DNA of 64,000 bases from Tabrizicola aquatica (GCF_002900975.1 NZ_PJON01000002.1:496001-560000); one strand, 5' to 3'; positions 52,550 to 60,406 are shown, numbered from the stretch's first letter. The notes: generated from the letters alone by a model not told the origin. A program made the numbers and translations.

Positions 52550-52813
52550 ATGACGCAGAACCAGGAAGCCCGCATCCGCCAGCGGGCCTATGAGATCTGG
52601 CTGGACGAGGGCGCGCCAGCGGGCCGGGCCGAGGCGAATTGGCTGCAGGCGCAGGCCGAGCTGGACCGTGAGGACGAAGGTCCCCTGTGGCAGGCCGGCG
52701 CCGAAGGGGCCGAAAGCGACCCGGAAACCGGCGCGGGGCTGGCGGCCATCGGAAGCGGCAGCATTGCCGCCGCGCCGGGCATGGGCGAGAGCCGCCGCAA
52801 GCGCCGCGCCTGA
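52550..52813 (+). CDS. DUF2934 family protein
   Basis: An 87-residue protein; residues 6-42 (EARIRQRAYEIWLDEGAPAG followed by RAEANWLQAQAEL) form the helical DUF2934 motif, a short domain often found in stress-island proteins of alphaproteobacteria. The tail is Gly/Ala-rich and ends in a basic RRKRRA. GGAGG precedes the ATG. A second DUF2934 gene lies at 60.2 kb. Function is unknown. Confidence 0.88.
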   Translation: MTQNQEARIRQRAYEIWLDEGAPAGRAEANWLQAQAELDREDEGPLWQAGAEGAESDPETGAGLAAIGSGSIAAAPGMGESRRKRRA

Positions 52814-52821
52814 TCGACGGA

Positions 52822-52858
52822 AAACGGCCCCGCGCGGGGGGTGCGCGGGGCCGTTCAC
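52822..52858. terminator. Bidirectional terminator between DUF2934 and DUF892 genes
   Basis: ACGGCCCCGCGC pairs with GCGCGGGGCCGT (52824-52854). On the minus strand it is followed by TTTT, so it primarily ends the DUF892 gene; on the plus strand the T-run is weak. Confidence 0.85.
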
Positions 52859-52902
52859 CTTCATGCCCGTCGGGGGGAGCGCCCAGGCCGGGCCGAAGTC
52901 CG

Positions 52903-53400
52903 TCAGGCTGCCTGCAACGCCGCCTGGTTGACCGAGCTGTCCGCCAGATCGGTCAGGGCCTTATCGGTCGCGCCCTCTTCCTGCAGGGTGGCGTCCAGCA
53001 GCTTGACGGCATCGCCCATGTCCAGAAGCTCGGCCCAGCGGACCAGGGTGCCGTAGCGGGCGATCTCGTAATGCTCGACCGCCTGGGCGGCGGCGACAAG
53101 GCTGGCATCCAGTGCCGGGCTGCCGGCAAAGGATTCCAGCGCCTCTTCGCCTTCCTCGATGATCCCGTCGATGGCCGGGCAGGTCTTGCCGCGCGCGGGC
53201 TTGCCCATGATCTCGAACACCTGCTGCAGGCGCTCGACCTGGACCTGGGTTTCTTCCTGGTGCTTCTCGAAGGCAGCCTTCAGGTCGGGCGACTGGGCGC
53301 CGCGGGCCATCTTGGGCAGGGCGCGCAGGATCTTGCGTTCGGCGTAGTAGATGTCCTTCAGGGTTTCGTGAAACAGCTTTTCCAGATTCTGCGACTTCAT
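52903..53400 (-). CDS. Ferritin-like DUF892 (YciF) family protein, second copy
   Basis: A 165-residue YciE/YciF-type four-helix protein. NLEKLFHETLKDIYYAERKIL at the N-terminus (from residue 5), KHQEETQVQVERLQQVFEIM, the AIDGIIEEGEE loop and AVEHYEIARYGTLVRWAE carry the di-metal Glu and His residues. It is more canonical than the copy at 50.4 kb. A GGAAC-N16-CGTT promoter lies 43 bases upstream. It sits immediately downstream of the EcfG sigma gene, on the same strand. Confidence 0.92.
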   Translation of the reverse strand: MKSQNLEKLFHETLKDIYYAERKILRALPKMARGAQSPDLKAAFEKHQEETQVQVERLQQVFEIMGKPARGKTCPAIDGIIEEGEEALESFAGSPALDASLVAAAQAVEHYEIARYGTLVRWAELLDMGDAVKLLDATLQEEGATDKALTDLADSSVNQAALQAA

Positions 53401-53442
53401 GATGGTCTCCTTGCGGGTTCGAATGGATCAATCGGGGAAGGC

Positions 53443-53467
53443 AACGCCCCAGCGGGTGATTTGTTCC
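53443..53467 (-). promoter_or_regulatory. EcfG-type promoter for the second DUF892 gene
   Basis: Minus strand: GGAAC (53467-53463), 16-base spacer, CGTT (53446-53443), located between the sigma-factor stop and the DUF892 start. Confidence 0.85.
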
Positions 53468-53490
53468 CCGGCCGACCCGCCCGGTGGCGG

Positions 53491-53964
53491 TCAGACCTCT
53501 TCGCCCAACGCGGTGCGCAACTGGCGGCGGCCGCGGTTGATCCGGCTTTTGATCGTGCCGATGTCGCAGCCCAGGATTTCGGCGGCGGACAGGTAGCTTT
53601 CGCCAGTGACCAGCACCAGGACAATGGCCTCGCGGTAGGGTTGCGGCAGGTCCAGAAGGGCGGCCTCCACCTCTTTGCCGCGCATGTGCCAGTATTGCAC
53701 CGGCTGGCTGATCGGGACCGAGGAGGCGCAATCCTCGGCCCCCGGTCGTTCGCGCGCCAGCTTGATGCACTGGCTGTAGAACCGGTTGCGCATGATGGTG
53801 AAAAGCCAGGCCCGCATGTTGGTGCCGGGGGTGTAGGAGTCCACCTTCTCGATGGCGCGCAGAAGCGTGTCCTGTACCAGATCGTCCGGGTCGCCGGACC
53901 GACCGCAGAGCGACCGCGCGAACAGACGTAGCGCGGGGATGTAACTCAGAATGTCATCCGACAT
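53491..53964 (-). CDS. ecfG: EcfG-type (group ECF15) RNA polymerase sigma factor
   Basis: A 157-residue ECF sigma factor. Region 2 (about 8-68) contains IPALRLFARSLC, DPDDLVQDTLLRAI and NMRAWLFTIMRN, the last two typical of EcfG; region 4 (about 98-150) has LPQPYREAIVLVLVTGESY and GCDIGTIKSRINRGRRQL. It would direct RNA polymerase to GGAAC-N16/17-NGTT promoters, many of which surround it, and be held by the NepR-like protein. The ATG at 53962-53964 is chosen to match family N-termini. A weak promoter candidate lies at 54020-54044. Confidence 0.9.
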   Translation of the reverse strand: MSDDILSYIPALRLFARSLCGRSGDPDDLVQDTLLRAIEKVDSYTPGTNMRAWLFTIMRNRFYSQCIKLARERPGAEDCASSVPISQPVQYWHMRGKEVEAALLDLPQPYREAIVLVLVTGESYLSAAEILGCDIGTIKSRINRGRRQLRTALGEEV

Positions 53965-54019
53965 ATGGAATTGCCCTTGGGTTGTCTTGGCGGCAGCTTT
54001 TTTCCCGCTTTGGAAAGGC

Positions 54020-54044
54020 AATGCTTGGGACGGGGGGCAGTTCC
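54020..54044 (-). promoter_or_regulatory. Weak EcfG-type promoter candidate for the sigma-factor gene
   Basis: Minus strand: GGAAC (54044-54040), 16-base spacer, CATT (54023-54020). The -10 departs from NGTT in the same way as the treZ candidate. Autoregulation of ecfG is known in other species. Confidence 0.4.
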
Positions 54045-54119
54045 GGCGCGGTGCGGTCATTTCTGCCGACCGGCGAAGCGTCGCCGACATCCGCCGGTCA
54101 ACCGGCAAGTCCCGGCCAT

Positions 54120-54145
54120 GGAACCTTCGCCCCGCTTGAAGGGTT
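54120..54145 (+). promoter_or_regulatory. EcfG-type promoter for ku-ligD
   Basis: GGAAC (54120-54124), 17-base spacer, GGTT (54142-54145), 24 bases before the first Ku ATG. A GGAAC at 54152 has no -10. Confidence 0.85.
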
Positions 54146-54168
54146 GGAACGGGAACGGAGGGCAAGAA

Positions 54169-54999
54169 ATGGCACCGCGCGCGAACTGGAAGGGCCGGAT
54201 GGTGGTGGGCGAGGTCGGCTGCGGCGTCGGGCTTTACACCGCTGCTTCCACCTCGGACCGGATCGCGTTCCACACGATCAACCGGGCGACCGGCAACCGC
54301 GTCCAGCGCCGGTTTGTCGACAGCGAAACCGGCAAGCCCGTCCCGCGTGAGGATGAGGTGAAGGGATACGAGGTCGACGAGGGCGACCATATCCTGCTGG
54401 AGGACGAGGACCTGGCCGCCGCCGTGCCCGAAAGCGACAAGACGCTGCGGCTGGACCGGTTCATCGACTGCGACGACGTGGACACGCTGTTCTTCGACCG
54501 ACCCTATTACCTTGCGCCCAGCGATCCCGCGTCGGTCGAGGTCTTTGCGCTGATCCGCGAGGGGATGGCCGCCCGCAGCGTGGCGGCGCTGGCGCGGACG
54601 GTGCTGTTCCGCCGGGTGCGGACGCTTCTGATCCGGCCGCAGGGTCTGGGGCTGGTGGCCAGCACCCTGCAATTCGACCACGAGGTGAAAGTCCCCGCCG
54701 AAATCTTTGCCGATATCCCCGACATCCGCATCGAAGGCGAGATGCTGGACCTGGCCGCCCATATCATCGGCACCAAGCGCGGCAGTTTCGATCCGGCCGA
54801 GTTCGACGACCGCTACGAGGCGGCGCTTGCCGACCTGGTCAAGGCCAAGCTGGAAGGCCGCAAGATCCAGAAGCCCAAGGCCCGGCGCGAGGACCGCGTG
54901 GTGGACCTGATGACCGCGCTGCGCGAAAGCGCGGGGGCGGTGTCAAAGCCGCGCAAGGCCGGCGCCAAGAAGCCCGCCCCGCGCCGGAAGGCCGGCTGA
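54169..54999 (+). CDS. ku: Non-homologous end-joining protein Ku (first copy)
   Basis: A 276-residue bacterial Ku that forms a homodimeric ring on DNA ends and recruits LigD. It opens MAPRANWKGRMVVGEVGCGV; FHTINRATGNRVQRRFVD and EVKGYEVDEGDHILLEDEDL (about 45-85) are Ku core motifs. The C-terminal 30 residues are Lys/Arg/Ala-rich, the usual DNA-end-binding tail. GGAG is upstream of the ATG, and the stop is one base from ligD. A second Ku is encoded downstream on the other strand. Confidence 0.95.
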   Translation: MAPRANWKGRMVVGEVGCGVGLYTAASTSDRIAFHTINRATGNRVQRRFVDSETGKPVPREDEVKGYEVDEGDHILLEDEDLAAAVPESDKTLRLDRFIDCDDVDTLFFDRPYYLAPSDPASVEVFALIREGMAARSVAALARTVLFRRVRTLLIRPQGLGLVASTLQFDHEVKVPAEIFADIPDIRIEGEMLDLAAHIIGTKRGSFDPAEFDDRYEAALADLVKAKLEGRKIQKPKARREDRVVDLMTALRESAGAVSKPRKAGAKKPAPRRKAG

Positions 55000-55000
55000 G

Positions 55001-57445
55001 ATGGCGCTGGAGACCTATCGCCGCAAGCGCGACTTTCAGGCCACCCCGGAACCGGCGGGCAAAGTGGCGGCGGCACCGGGCAACAGCTTTGTCATCCAGA
55101 AACACGCGGCCCGCCGCTTGCACTATGACCTGCGGCTGGAGATGGACGGGGTCCTGAAAAGCTGGGCTGTGACGCGCGGCCCCAGTCTTGTGCCGGGCGA
55201 AAAGCGGCTGGCGGTGCATGTCGAGGACCACCCGCTGGACTATGGCGATTTCGAAGGCACGATCCCGAAGGGCCAGTATGGCGGCGGCACGGTGATCGTC
55301 TGGGACCGGGGCACCTGGAGCCCCGTCGCGGACCCGGACAGGGGCTATGCCAAGGGGCACCTGGAGTTCGAGCTGAACGGTGAGAAACTGCAAGGCCGCT
55401 GGCATCTGGTGCGGATCAAGGGCAAGCCCGGCGAAAAGCGCGAGAATTGGCTGCTGATCAAGGGCGAGGATGACTTTGCCCGGACCGAGGACGCGCCGGA
55501 TATCCTGGAGGAGATGCCGCTGTCGGTTAAGACCGGCCGCGATCTGGCCGAGGTGGCAAAAGGGGTGGCCGCGAAGGCCCCGAAAGCCACCAAGGCTAAG
55601 ACCGCGAAGCCGCGCAAGCGCCAGGCCGTGGTCGATCTGCCGGATTTCGTGCCGCCCATGCTGGCAACCCTGGTCGCGGCGACGCCGAAAGATGAGCGTT
55701 GGCTCCACGAGATCAAGTTCGACGGCTATCGCCTTCAGGCGCGCATCGACGGCGGCAAGGCCCGGTTGCTGACCCGTAGCGGGCTGGACTGGACGGACCG
55801 GCTGGCCCCGATTGCCGATGCGCTGGGCGGGCTGGCCGATCAGGCGCTGATCGATGGCGAGATGGTGGTGGAGACCGGCGCGGGGGCCACCGATTTCTCG
55901 GCCTTGCAAGCGGACCTGTCGGAAGGGCGCGGTGACCGGCTGGTGTTCTATGCCTTCGACCTGATGCACCTGGATGGCGAGGACCTGCGCAAGCTGCCGC
56001 TGACCGACCGCAAGGCCCGGCTGCAACCTCTGTTGAACGGCGCATCGCCCAGTCTGCGCTATAGCGAGCATTTCGAGGATGGGGGCGAGATCGTCCTGCG
56101 CCACGCCTGCCGGTTGGGGTTGGAGGGTGTCGTCTCGAAGCTGCGCGACAGTGCCTATCGCTCGGGCCGGGGGCGCAGTTGGGTGAAGTCGAAATGCTCG
56201 GCCCGGCAGGAATTCGTGGTGGCGGGTTATGTGCCGTCCTCGGTTTCCGGCAGCGCCATCGGCTCGCTTGTGCTGGGGGTGTTCCAGGACGGCGCGTTGC
56301 ACCATGTCGGGCGGGTCGGGACCGGGTTCAGCAACCAGACCGCGCGGCAGTTGTTTGCCCGCCTTCAGCCGTTGGAGACGCGCGATAGCCCCTTTGCCCA
56401 GCGACTGACGGGCGAAGAGGCGCGGGGCGTGCGCCATGTCCGGCCCGAACTGGTGGCCGAGGTCGAGTTTCGCGCCTGGACGGCCGATGGCCACCTGCGG
56501 CACGCGTCCTTCCGGGGCTTGCGCGAGGACAAGCCCGCGGCCGAGGTGGTGCGCGAAGCCGCCCCCACGGCCAAGCCCGCGCCCGAGCCGAAGCGCCGGG
56601 TGACGCTGACCCATCCCGACCGGGTCTATTGGCCCGATGTGGGTCTGACCAAAGCCGGCCTTGCCGACCACTATGCCGAGGTCTGGTCCCTGATCGCCCC
56701 GCATGTCACCGGCCGCCCATTGGCGCTGGTGCGGTGTCCGGACGGGATCGGCGGCCAGCAGTTCTTTCAGAAACATGCCTGGAAGGGGATGAACCCGAAC
56801 ATCCTGACTCCGGAAGACCCCGGCGACCCGGGCGAGGGGCTTATCGCGATTGCCGATCTGGATGGGCTGCTTGGACTGGTCCAGTCGGCGGCGCTTGAGA
56901 TCCATCCCTGGGGCTCGACCCTGACGGATATCGAGCGGCCGGACCGGATCGTCATCGACCTCGACCCTGGCGATGGTGTCGGCTGGGACGCGATGATAGA
57001 AGCTGCGCAAGAGGTGCGCGAACGTGTGGAGCAGGCGGGGCTGGCGGCGTTCCTGAAAACCTCGGGCGGGAAGGGGCTGCATGTGGTCGCCCCATTGACG
57101 CCAAAGGCCGAGTGGCCGGTGGTCAAGGCCTGGTGCCAGGCTTTGGCCAAGTCGATGGCGGCGGACCAGCCCGACCGCTATGTCGCGACGATCACCAAGG
57201 CAAAGCGCAAGGGGAAGATCCTGGTCGACTACCTGCGCAACCAGCGCGGCGCGACGGCGGTTGCGCCCTGGTCCACGCGGGCCCGGACCGGTGCGGCCGT
57301 GTCCACCCCCATCGCGTGGGAGGAGTTGGGCCCCGCCATCGGACCCGCGCATTTCACGGTGCAGAACCTGCCCGCCCGACTGGCGGCGGGTGCGGACCCC
57401 TGGACCGATTTCTTCGCCGCGGCCAAGCCCTTGCGGAAAGCCTAG
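55001..57445 (+). CDS. ligD: ATP-dependent DNA ligase D (phosphoesterase-ligase-polymerase)
   Basis: An 814-residue NHEJ ligase with the three modules in the order PE-ligase-polymerase. PE: residues about 30-160 with HAARRLHYDLRLEMDGVLKS. Ligase: nucleotidyl-transfer Lys239 in EIKFDGYRLQ, then the OB-fold region up to ~500. Polymerase (primase-like): about 530-810 with VTLTHPDRVYWPDVGLTK, FQKHAWKGMN and VIDLDPGDGVGW (metal Asp pair). It shares a stress promoter and transcript with ku, giving a complete two-gene end-joining system; its end overlaps the second Ku gene by four bases. Confidence 0.97.
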   Translation: MALETYRRKRDFQATPEPAGKVAAAPGNSFVIQKHAARRLHYDLRLEMDGVLKSWAVTRGPSLVPGEKRLAVHVEDHPLDYGDFEGTIPKGQYGGGTVIVWDRGTWSPVADPDRGYAKGHLEFELNGEKLQGRWHLVRIKGKPGEKRENWLLIKGEDDFARTEDAPDILEEMPLSVKTGRDLAEVAKGVAAKAPKATKAKTAKPRKRQAVVDLPDFVPPMLATLVAATPKDERWLHEIKFDGYRLQARIDGGKARLLTRSGLDWTDRLAPIADALGGLADQALIDGEMVVETGAGATDFSALQADLSEGRGDRLVFYAFDLMHLDGEDLRKLPLTDRKARLQPLLNGASPSLRYSEHFEDGGEIVLRHACRLGLEGVVSKLRDSAYRSGRGRSWVKSKCSARQEFVVAGYVPSSVSGSAIGSLVLGVFQDGALHHVGRVGTGFSNQTARQLFARLQPLETRDSPFAQRLTGEEARGVRHVRPELVAEVEFRAWTADGHLRHASFRGLREDKPAAEVVREAAPTAKPAPEPKRRVTLTHPDRVYWPDVGLTKAGLADHYAEVWSLIAPHVTGRPLALVRCPDGIGGQQFFQKHAWKGMNPNILTPEDPGDPGEGLIAIADLDGLLGLVQSAALEIHPWGSTLTDIERPDRIVIDLDPGDGVGWDAMIEAAQEVRERVEQAGLAAFLKTSGGKGLHVVAPLTPKAEWPVVKAWCQALAKSMAADQPDRYVATITKAKRKGKILVDYLRNQRGATAVAPWSTRARTGAAVSTPIAWEELGPAIGPAHFTVQNLPARLAAGADPWTDFFAAAKPLRKA

Positions 57446-58236
57446 CGCCCCTTCTCGGCTGCGATGCTGCGCTTCAGCGCGTCCATGATGCTGACCACAT
57501 TGTCCGGCCGGTCCTTCTTGGCGGCGGTCTTTCTCGCTGGCTTTCGTCCCTTGCGTTTGGCCTCGATGATGTCCACCAGCCGCTCTTGCACCGGGTCGGC
57601 CACGAAGTCCTGCGTCCAGTCATCCTTGCGGGCCGTGATCAGCTTTTCGACCAGCTTGAGGAGATCGCCGTCCACCGGCTTGTTCTCCAGCCGCGCGAAA
57701 TACTCGCGCTCGGGCCGCACCTCGTCGCCATAACGCAAGGTCCACAGGACGATGCCCTTGCCGCGAGGGCGCAGCATGACCGCCCGCTCGCGCCGATACA
57801 GGACCAGCCGGGCAATCCCGGCCATGTCGGTTTCCCGCATCGCTTCGCGGATCACGGCGAAAGCCTCTTCCCCGACGGTGTCTTTCGGCATCAGGAAATG
57901 CGGCTTGTCGTACCAGATCCAGCCGATGGACCCTGCGGGAACAAAGCGTTCGATGTCGATGGTGCGGGTACTTTCCAGGGCGACGGCCTCGATCTCGTCA
58001 TCCTCAAGCAGAATGTGATCGTCCTCGCCGCGGGGATAGCCCTTGGCCTCGTCCTCTTCCGTGACGGGCTTTCCGGTGACGGCGTCGACATATTGCTGCA
58101 CGACACGATTGCCCGTGGCCCGGTTCAGGGTGTGAAAGCGCAGGCGATCACCTTCGCCCGTGGCAGGGGTCATCGCGACCGGGCAGGTCACAAGCGACAG
58201 CTTCAGATACCCTTTCCAGAACGTCCGCGGTGCCAT
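57442..58236 (-). CDS. Non-homologous end-joining protein Ku (second copy)
   Basis: A 264-residue Ku paralogue. MAPRTFWKGYLKLSLVTCPV is the commonest alphaproteobacterial Ku start, with RFHTLNRATGNRVVQQYVD, KGYPRGEDDHILLEDDEI and a basic KAKRKGRKPARKTAAKKD-like tail (EAKRKGRKPARKTAAKKD). It differs from the first copy in the tail and DNA-ring sequence, so heterodimers or condition-specific use are possible. The ATG at 58234-58236 is preferred over an extension that would cover the promoter 58256-58280. Convergent with ligD. Confidence 0.94.
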   Translation of the reverse strand: MAPRTFWKGYLKLSLVTCPVAMTPATGEGDRLRFHTLNRATGNRVVQQYVDAVTGKPVTEEDEAKGYPRGEDDHILLEDDEIEAVALESTRTIDIERFVPAGSIGWIWYDKPHFLMPKDTVGEEAFAVIREAMRETDMAGIARLVLYRRERAVMLRPRGKGIVLWTLRYGDEVRPEREYFARLENKPVDGDLLKLVEKLITARKDDWTQDFVADPVQERLVDIIEAKRKGRKPARKTAAKKDRPDNVVSIMDALKRSIAAEKGR

Positions 58237-58255
58237 GGTGCCCCCTTTCAGCGGC

Positions 58256-58280
58256 AACGCCCGCACCGGACGGCGGTTCC
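58256..58280 (-). promoter_or_regulatory. EcfG-type promoter for the second ku gene
   Basis: Minus strand: GGAAC (58280-58276), 16-base spacer, CGTT (58259-58256), 20 bases before the ATG. Confidence 0.85.
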
Positions 58281-58302
58281 CCGCACGGGCCTGCGGGGCA
58301 AG

Positions 58303-58327
58303 GGAACATATGCCGCAGCTTCCGGTT
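58303..58327 (+). promoter_or_regulatory. EcfG-type promoter for the Gln/Gly repeat protein
   Basis: GGAAC (58303-58307), 16-base spacer, GGTT (58324-58327), 46 bases before the ATG at 58373. Divergent from 58256-58280. Confidence 0.85.
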
Positions 58328-58372
58328 GATTTCGCACAGGCCGGGTATCGGCATGTCAGGAGGAGACGACCA

Positions 58373-58663
58373 ATGGCAAACCAGAACGAACAGGACAAGA
58401 ACCGGCAGGGCCAGCAAGGCCAGCAGCACGACCCGAACCAGCGTCAGGGCGGCCAGCAGTCGGGCCAGCAGGGCACCCAAGGTGGCCAGCAGGGCGGGCA
58501 GCACGGCGGTCAGGGCCAGCAGTCGGGTCAACAGGGCGGCATGGGCCAGCAAGGCGGCCAGCGCAGCGGGGAAGGCCAGCAGTCCGGTCAGCAGCCGGGC
58601 CAGAAGGGCCAGCAAGGCGGGCAGGCCGGCCAGGGTGGCCAGGCCGGGCAACGCCGCGAGTAA
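58373..58663 (+). CDS. Gln/Gly-rich low-complexity protein
   Basis: A 96-residue protein of almost only Gln and Gly with some Ser/Arg/Asn (QQGGQQSGQQ-type motifs, e.g. GGQQSGQQGTQGGQQGG), no hydrophobic core. AGGAGGAG precedes the ATG at good spacing, and a strong stress promoter lies upstream; a terminator follows. Such prion-like, hydration-type sequences occur in stress proteins of several bacteria. No function is known. Confidence 0.75.
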   Translation: MANQNEQDKNRQGQQGQQHDPNQRQGGQQSGQQGTQGGQQGGQHGGQGQQSGQQGGMGQQGGQRSGEGQQSGQQPGQKGQQGGQAGQGGQAGQRRE

Positions 58664-58674
58664 CGAAGCGACAG

Positions 58675-58699
58675 GCGCGGGCATAGCTCGCGCCTTTTT
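58675..58699 (+). terminator. Terminator after the Gln/Gly-rich gene
   Basis: GGCGCGGGC and GCTCGCGCC form a stem (one bulge) over a short loop, followed by TTTTT. Confidence 0.85.
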
Positions 58700-58738
58700 C
58701 CAACGCCCGCAGTGCGCGGCAGCTTTCAGAGGTGATGC

Positions 58739-59683
58739 ATGAAACGATTGATTCTGACCACGGCCCTGGTGGCGGCTTTCCTGCCGTCCGCAACACTTGC
58801 CCAGACCGCCGATCCGTCCGTGACAACGCCCGAGATGACGGTGCCCGAGGGCTTTCAGCGCCAGGACATGATGCTTTCGGCGGACGATCTGATCGGCCAG
58901 ACCGTCTATGACGTGACCGGCGAGGCGATCGGCGACGTCAATGACCTCGTGTTCTCGATGGAAGAAGGCACCGCTGCGACTGGCAGCACTGGAATGGACG
59001 AGGCGGTCGCCACACCGGATACCTCGGCGGCAGCTGGATCGGGCGCGACGGGAACCGACGCGACCACTTCGGGCACGACGGAAAGCGCGGGGGATACCTC
59101 GGGTGCGGCGGCCGGAGATGGCGTCACCACCAGCGAGGAAGCGGCCACCGACAACGACGGCGCCGCGGCGACGGGCGATACGGCCACGGCCCCGACGGTC
59201 GGCGAGGGCGATGTCGGCCTGGGCAATGCCACCACGGGCGGCACCGCCACGGGCGAGGCGGCTGTGGGTGACTCGGCTGCCGAAGGCACAGACGCGACGG
59301 CAGCAGATGGTTCCATGAGCAGCGGCACCGACGGCACCGCCGCAACTGATGGCGCTGCCGCAACCGACGATGCGGTGTCGACCGATGGCACCATGCCGGC
59401 CGAGGGTTCCAACGCGACAGCGACGGGCGAGGCCGCCGCCAGCGGGCAGGCCGAGACGATCGGCGAGGTTTCGCATGTCGTGCTGGATATCGGCGGGTTC
59501 CTGGGGATCGGCGCGCATAGCGTGGCCGTTCCGGTCAGCGATCTGGCGATCTATCGCAGCGACAGCGATACGCGGATCTACCTGCCCTGGACGCGCGAGC
59601 AGCTGGAGGCTGTTCCCGCGTACAACGAAGGCGACCCGTCGACCTACGGCACCAGCACCCTTCCCCCCACCGGCAACAACTGA
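58739..59683 (+). CDS. Exported PRC-barrel protein interrupted by a low-complexity insert
   Basis: A 314-residue protein with signal peptide MKRLILTTALVAAFLPSATLA. The first half of a PRC-barrel is at about 47-76 (DDLIGQTVYDVTGEAIGDVN), the second at about 240-275 (GEVSHVVLDIGGFLGIGAHS, then AVPVSDLAIY). About 160 residues of Ala/Thr/Gly/Asp/Ser between them replace the usual short turn. The C-terminus (LPWTREQLEAVPAY) is like that of the 98-residue PRC protein at 38.6 kb. Periplasmic. No clear EcfG promoter was found in 58700-58738; it may be expressed by read-through from 58303. Confidence 0.85.
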   Translation: MKRLILTTALVAAFLPSATLAQTADPSVTTPEMTVPEGFQRQDMMLSADDLIGQTVYDVTGEAIGDVNDLVFSMEEGTAATGSTGMDEAVATPDTSAAAGSGATGTDATTSGTTESAGDTSGAAAGDGVTTSEEAATDNDGAAATGDTATAPTVGEGDVGLGNATTGGTATGEAAVGDSAAEGTDATAADGSMSSGTDGTAATDGAAATDDAVSTDGTMPAEGSNATATGEAAASGQAETIGEVSHVVLDIGGFLGIGAHSVAVPVSDLAIYRSDSDTRIYLPWTREQLEAVPAYNEGDPSTYGTSTLPPTGNN

Positions 59684-59700
59684 CCGGGACGGCAACCAGT

Positions 59701-59726
59701 CGAACCCGGCCGACAGGCCGGGTTCG
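59701..59726 (+). terminator. Perfect hairpin after the PRC-barrel gene
   Basis: CGAACCCGGCC and GGCCGGGTTCG with a GACA loop; no T-run follows, so it may stabilise rather than end the transcript into the next small gene. Confidence 0.6.
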
Positions 59727-59748
59727 CGCTTATCGGAAAGGCAGCACA

Positions 59749-59943
59749 ATGGACCCCAAGGACACGGACGCGCAAGAACGCGTGAAATTGCAGGCTCAGA
59801 CCCGCAAGATGCAGGAGGCGGCGAAGAAGCACCCGCCCTCGACCATGCCAGGCAACCGCGAGCCGAACGCGGGCGGCGTTAACCGCGAGAAGGGCGACCG
59901 CAAGGCCCGGACGAACGACCGGGCCACCAACGGCGGCGAATAA
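59749..59943 (+). CDS. 64-residue charged hypothetical protein
   Basis: A hydrophilic protein with a helical first half (DAQERVKLQAQTRKMQEAAKK) and a Gly/Asn/Arg-rich tail (NAGGVNREKGDRKARTNDRA). GGAAAGG lies upstream. It follows the PRC-barrel gene by 65 bases on the same strand. Not recognised. Confidence 0.6.
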   Translation: MDPKDTDAQERVKLQAQTRKMQEAAKKHPPSTMPGNREPNAGGVNREKGDRKARTNDRATNGGE

Positions 59944-59944
59944 G

Positions 59945-60151
59945 TCAGGGCTGGGCGGGGGGCGTGGCCGTGTTCGGCGCGGCCCCTGGATCGGATGGCT
60001 GTTCCAGGCCGGGGCTATCACCCTGCGCCGCCTCTTCGAACTGCCAGTAGATGATCAGGCCCACGCCGAACAGCACGACAAGCGCCATGCCAAGCAGCGG
60101 GACGATGTGCCGGCGCTTCTGCTTTTCAAGGTTGGTCTGTGGTGCGGACAT
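59945..60151 (-). CDS. Small single-pass membrane protein
   Basis: A 68-residue protein: basic N-terminus (NLEKQKRRHIVP), one membrane helix (VPLLGMALVVLFGVGLIIYW, about 17-36), then an acidic, Pro-rich periplasmic tail. AAGGGG precedes the ATG. Similar in layout to the membrane-tail protein at 51.0 kb. A GGAAC-N16-CGTT promoter lies 29 bases upstream. Not recognised. Confidence 0.75.
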   Translation of the reverse strand: MSAPQTNLEKQKRRHIVPLLGMALVVLFGVGLIIYWQFEEAAQGDSPGLEQPSDPGAAPNTATPPAQP

Positions 60152-60179
60152 GGTTTTTCCCCTTGTTTCAAGGAAGGAA

Positions 60180-60204
60180 AACGTGCCGATCCCCGCAAGG
60201 TTCC
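60180..60204 (-). promoter_or_regulatory. EcfG-type promoter for the small membrane protein
   Basis: Minus strand: GGAAC (60204-60200), 16-base spacer, CGTT (60183-60180), placed five bases after the DUF2934 stop. Confidence 0.85.
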
Positions 60205-60208
60205 CAGC

Positions 60209-60406
60209 CTAGGGCTCATCCTGGACCGGGTCGGCGCCATCGCGCAGGGCAGCAACCTGGTCCGGGTCCAGGCCATAGGCGTCCTTCGCGGCCAGTTCCG
60301 CCTGGGCCTGCTGCCAGTGTTCCGCCTCCTTGCCGGCCGGGCGGCCCGCCGCTTCCCAAATCTCGTAGGCGCGGATCTGGATGCGTTCGATTTCGCTCTG
60401 TTCCAT
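60209..60406 (-). CDS. DUF2934 family protein, second copy
   Basis: A 65-residue protein almost entirely made of the DUF2934 motif: MEQSEIERIQIRAYEIWEAA, then GRPAGKEAEHWQQAQAEL. It is shorter than the copy at 52.5 kb, which shares RAYEIW and the W-QAQAEL element. AAGG precedes the ATG. A promoter of the stress type lies at 60436-60461. Confidence 0.88.
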   Translation of the reverse strand: MEQSEIERIQIRAYEIWEAAGRPAGKEAEHWQQAQAELAAKDAYGLDPDQVAALRDGADPVQDEP

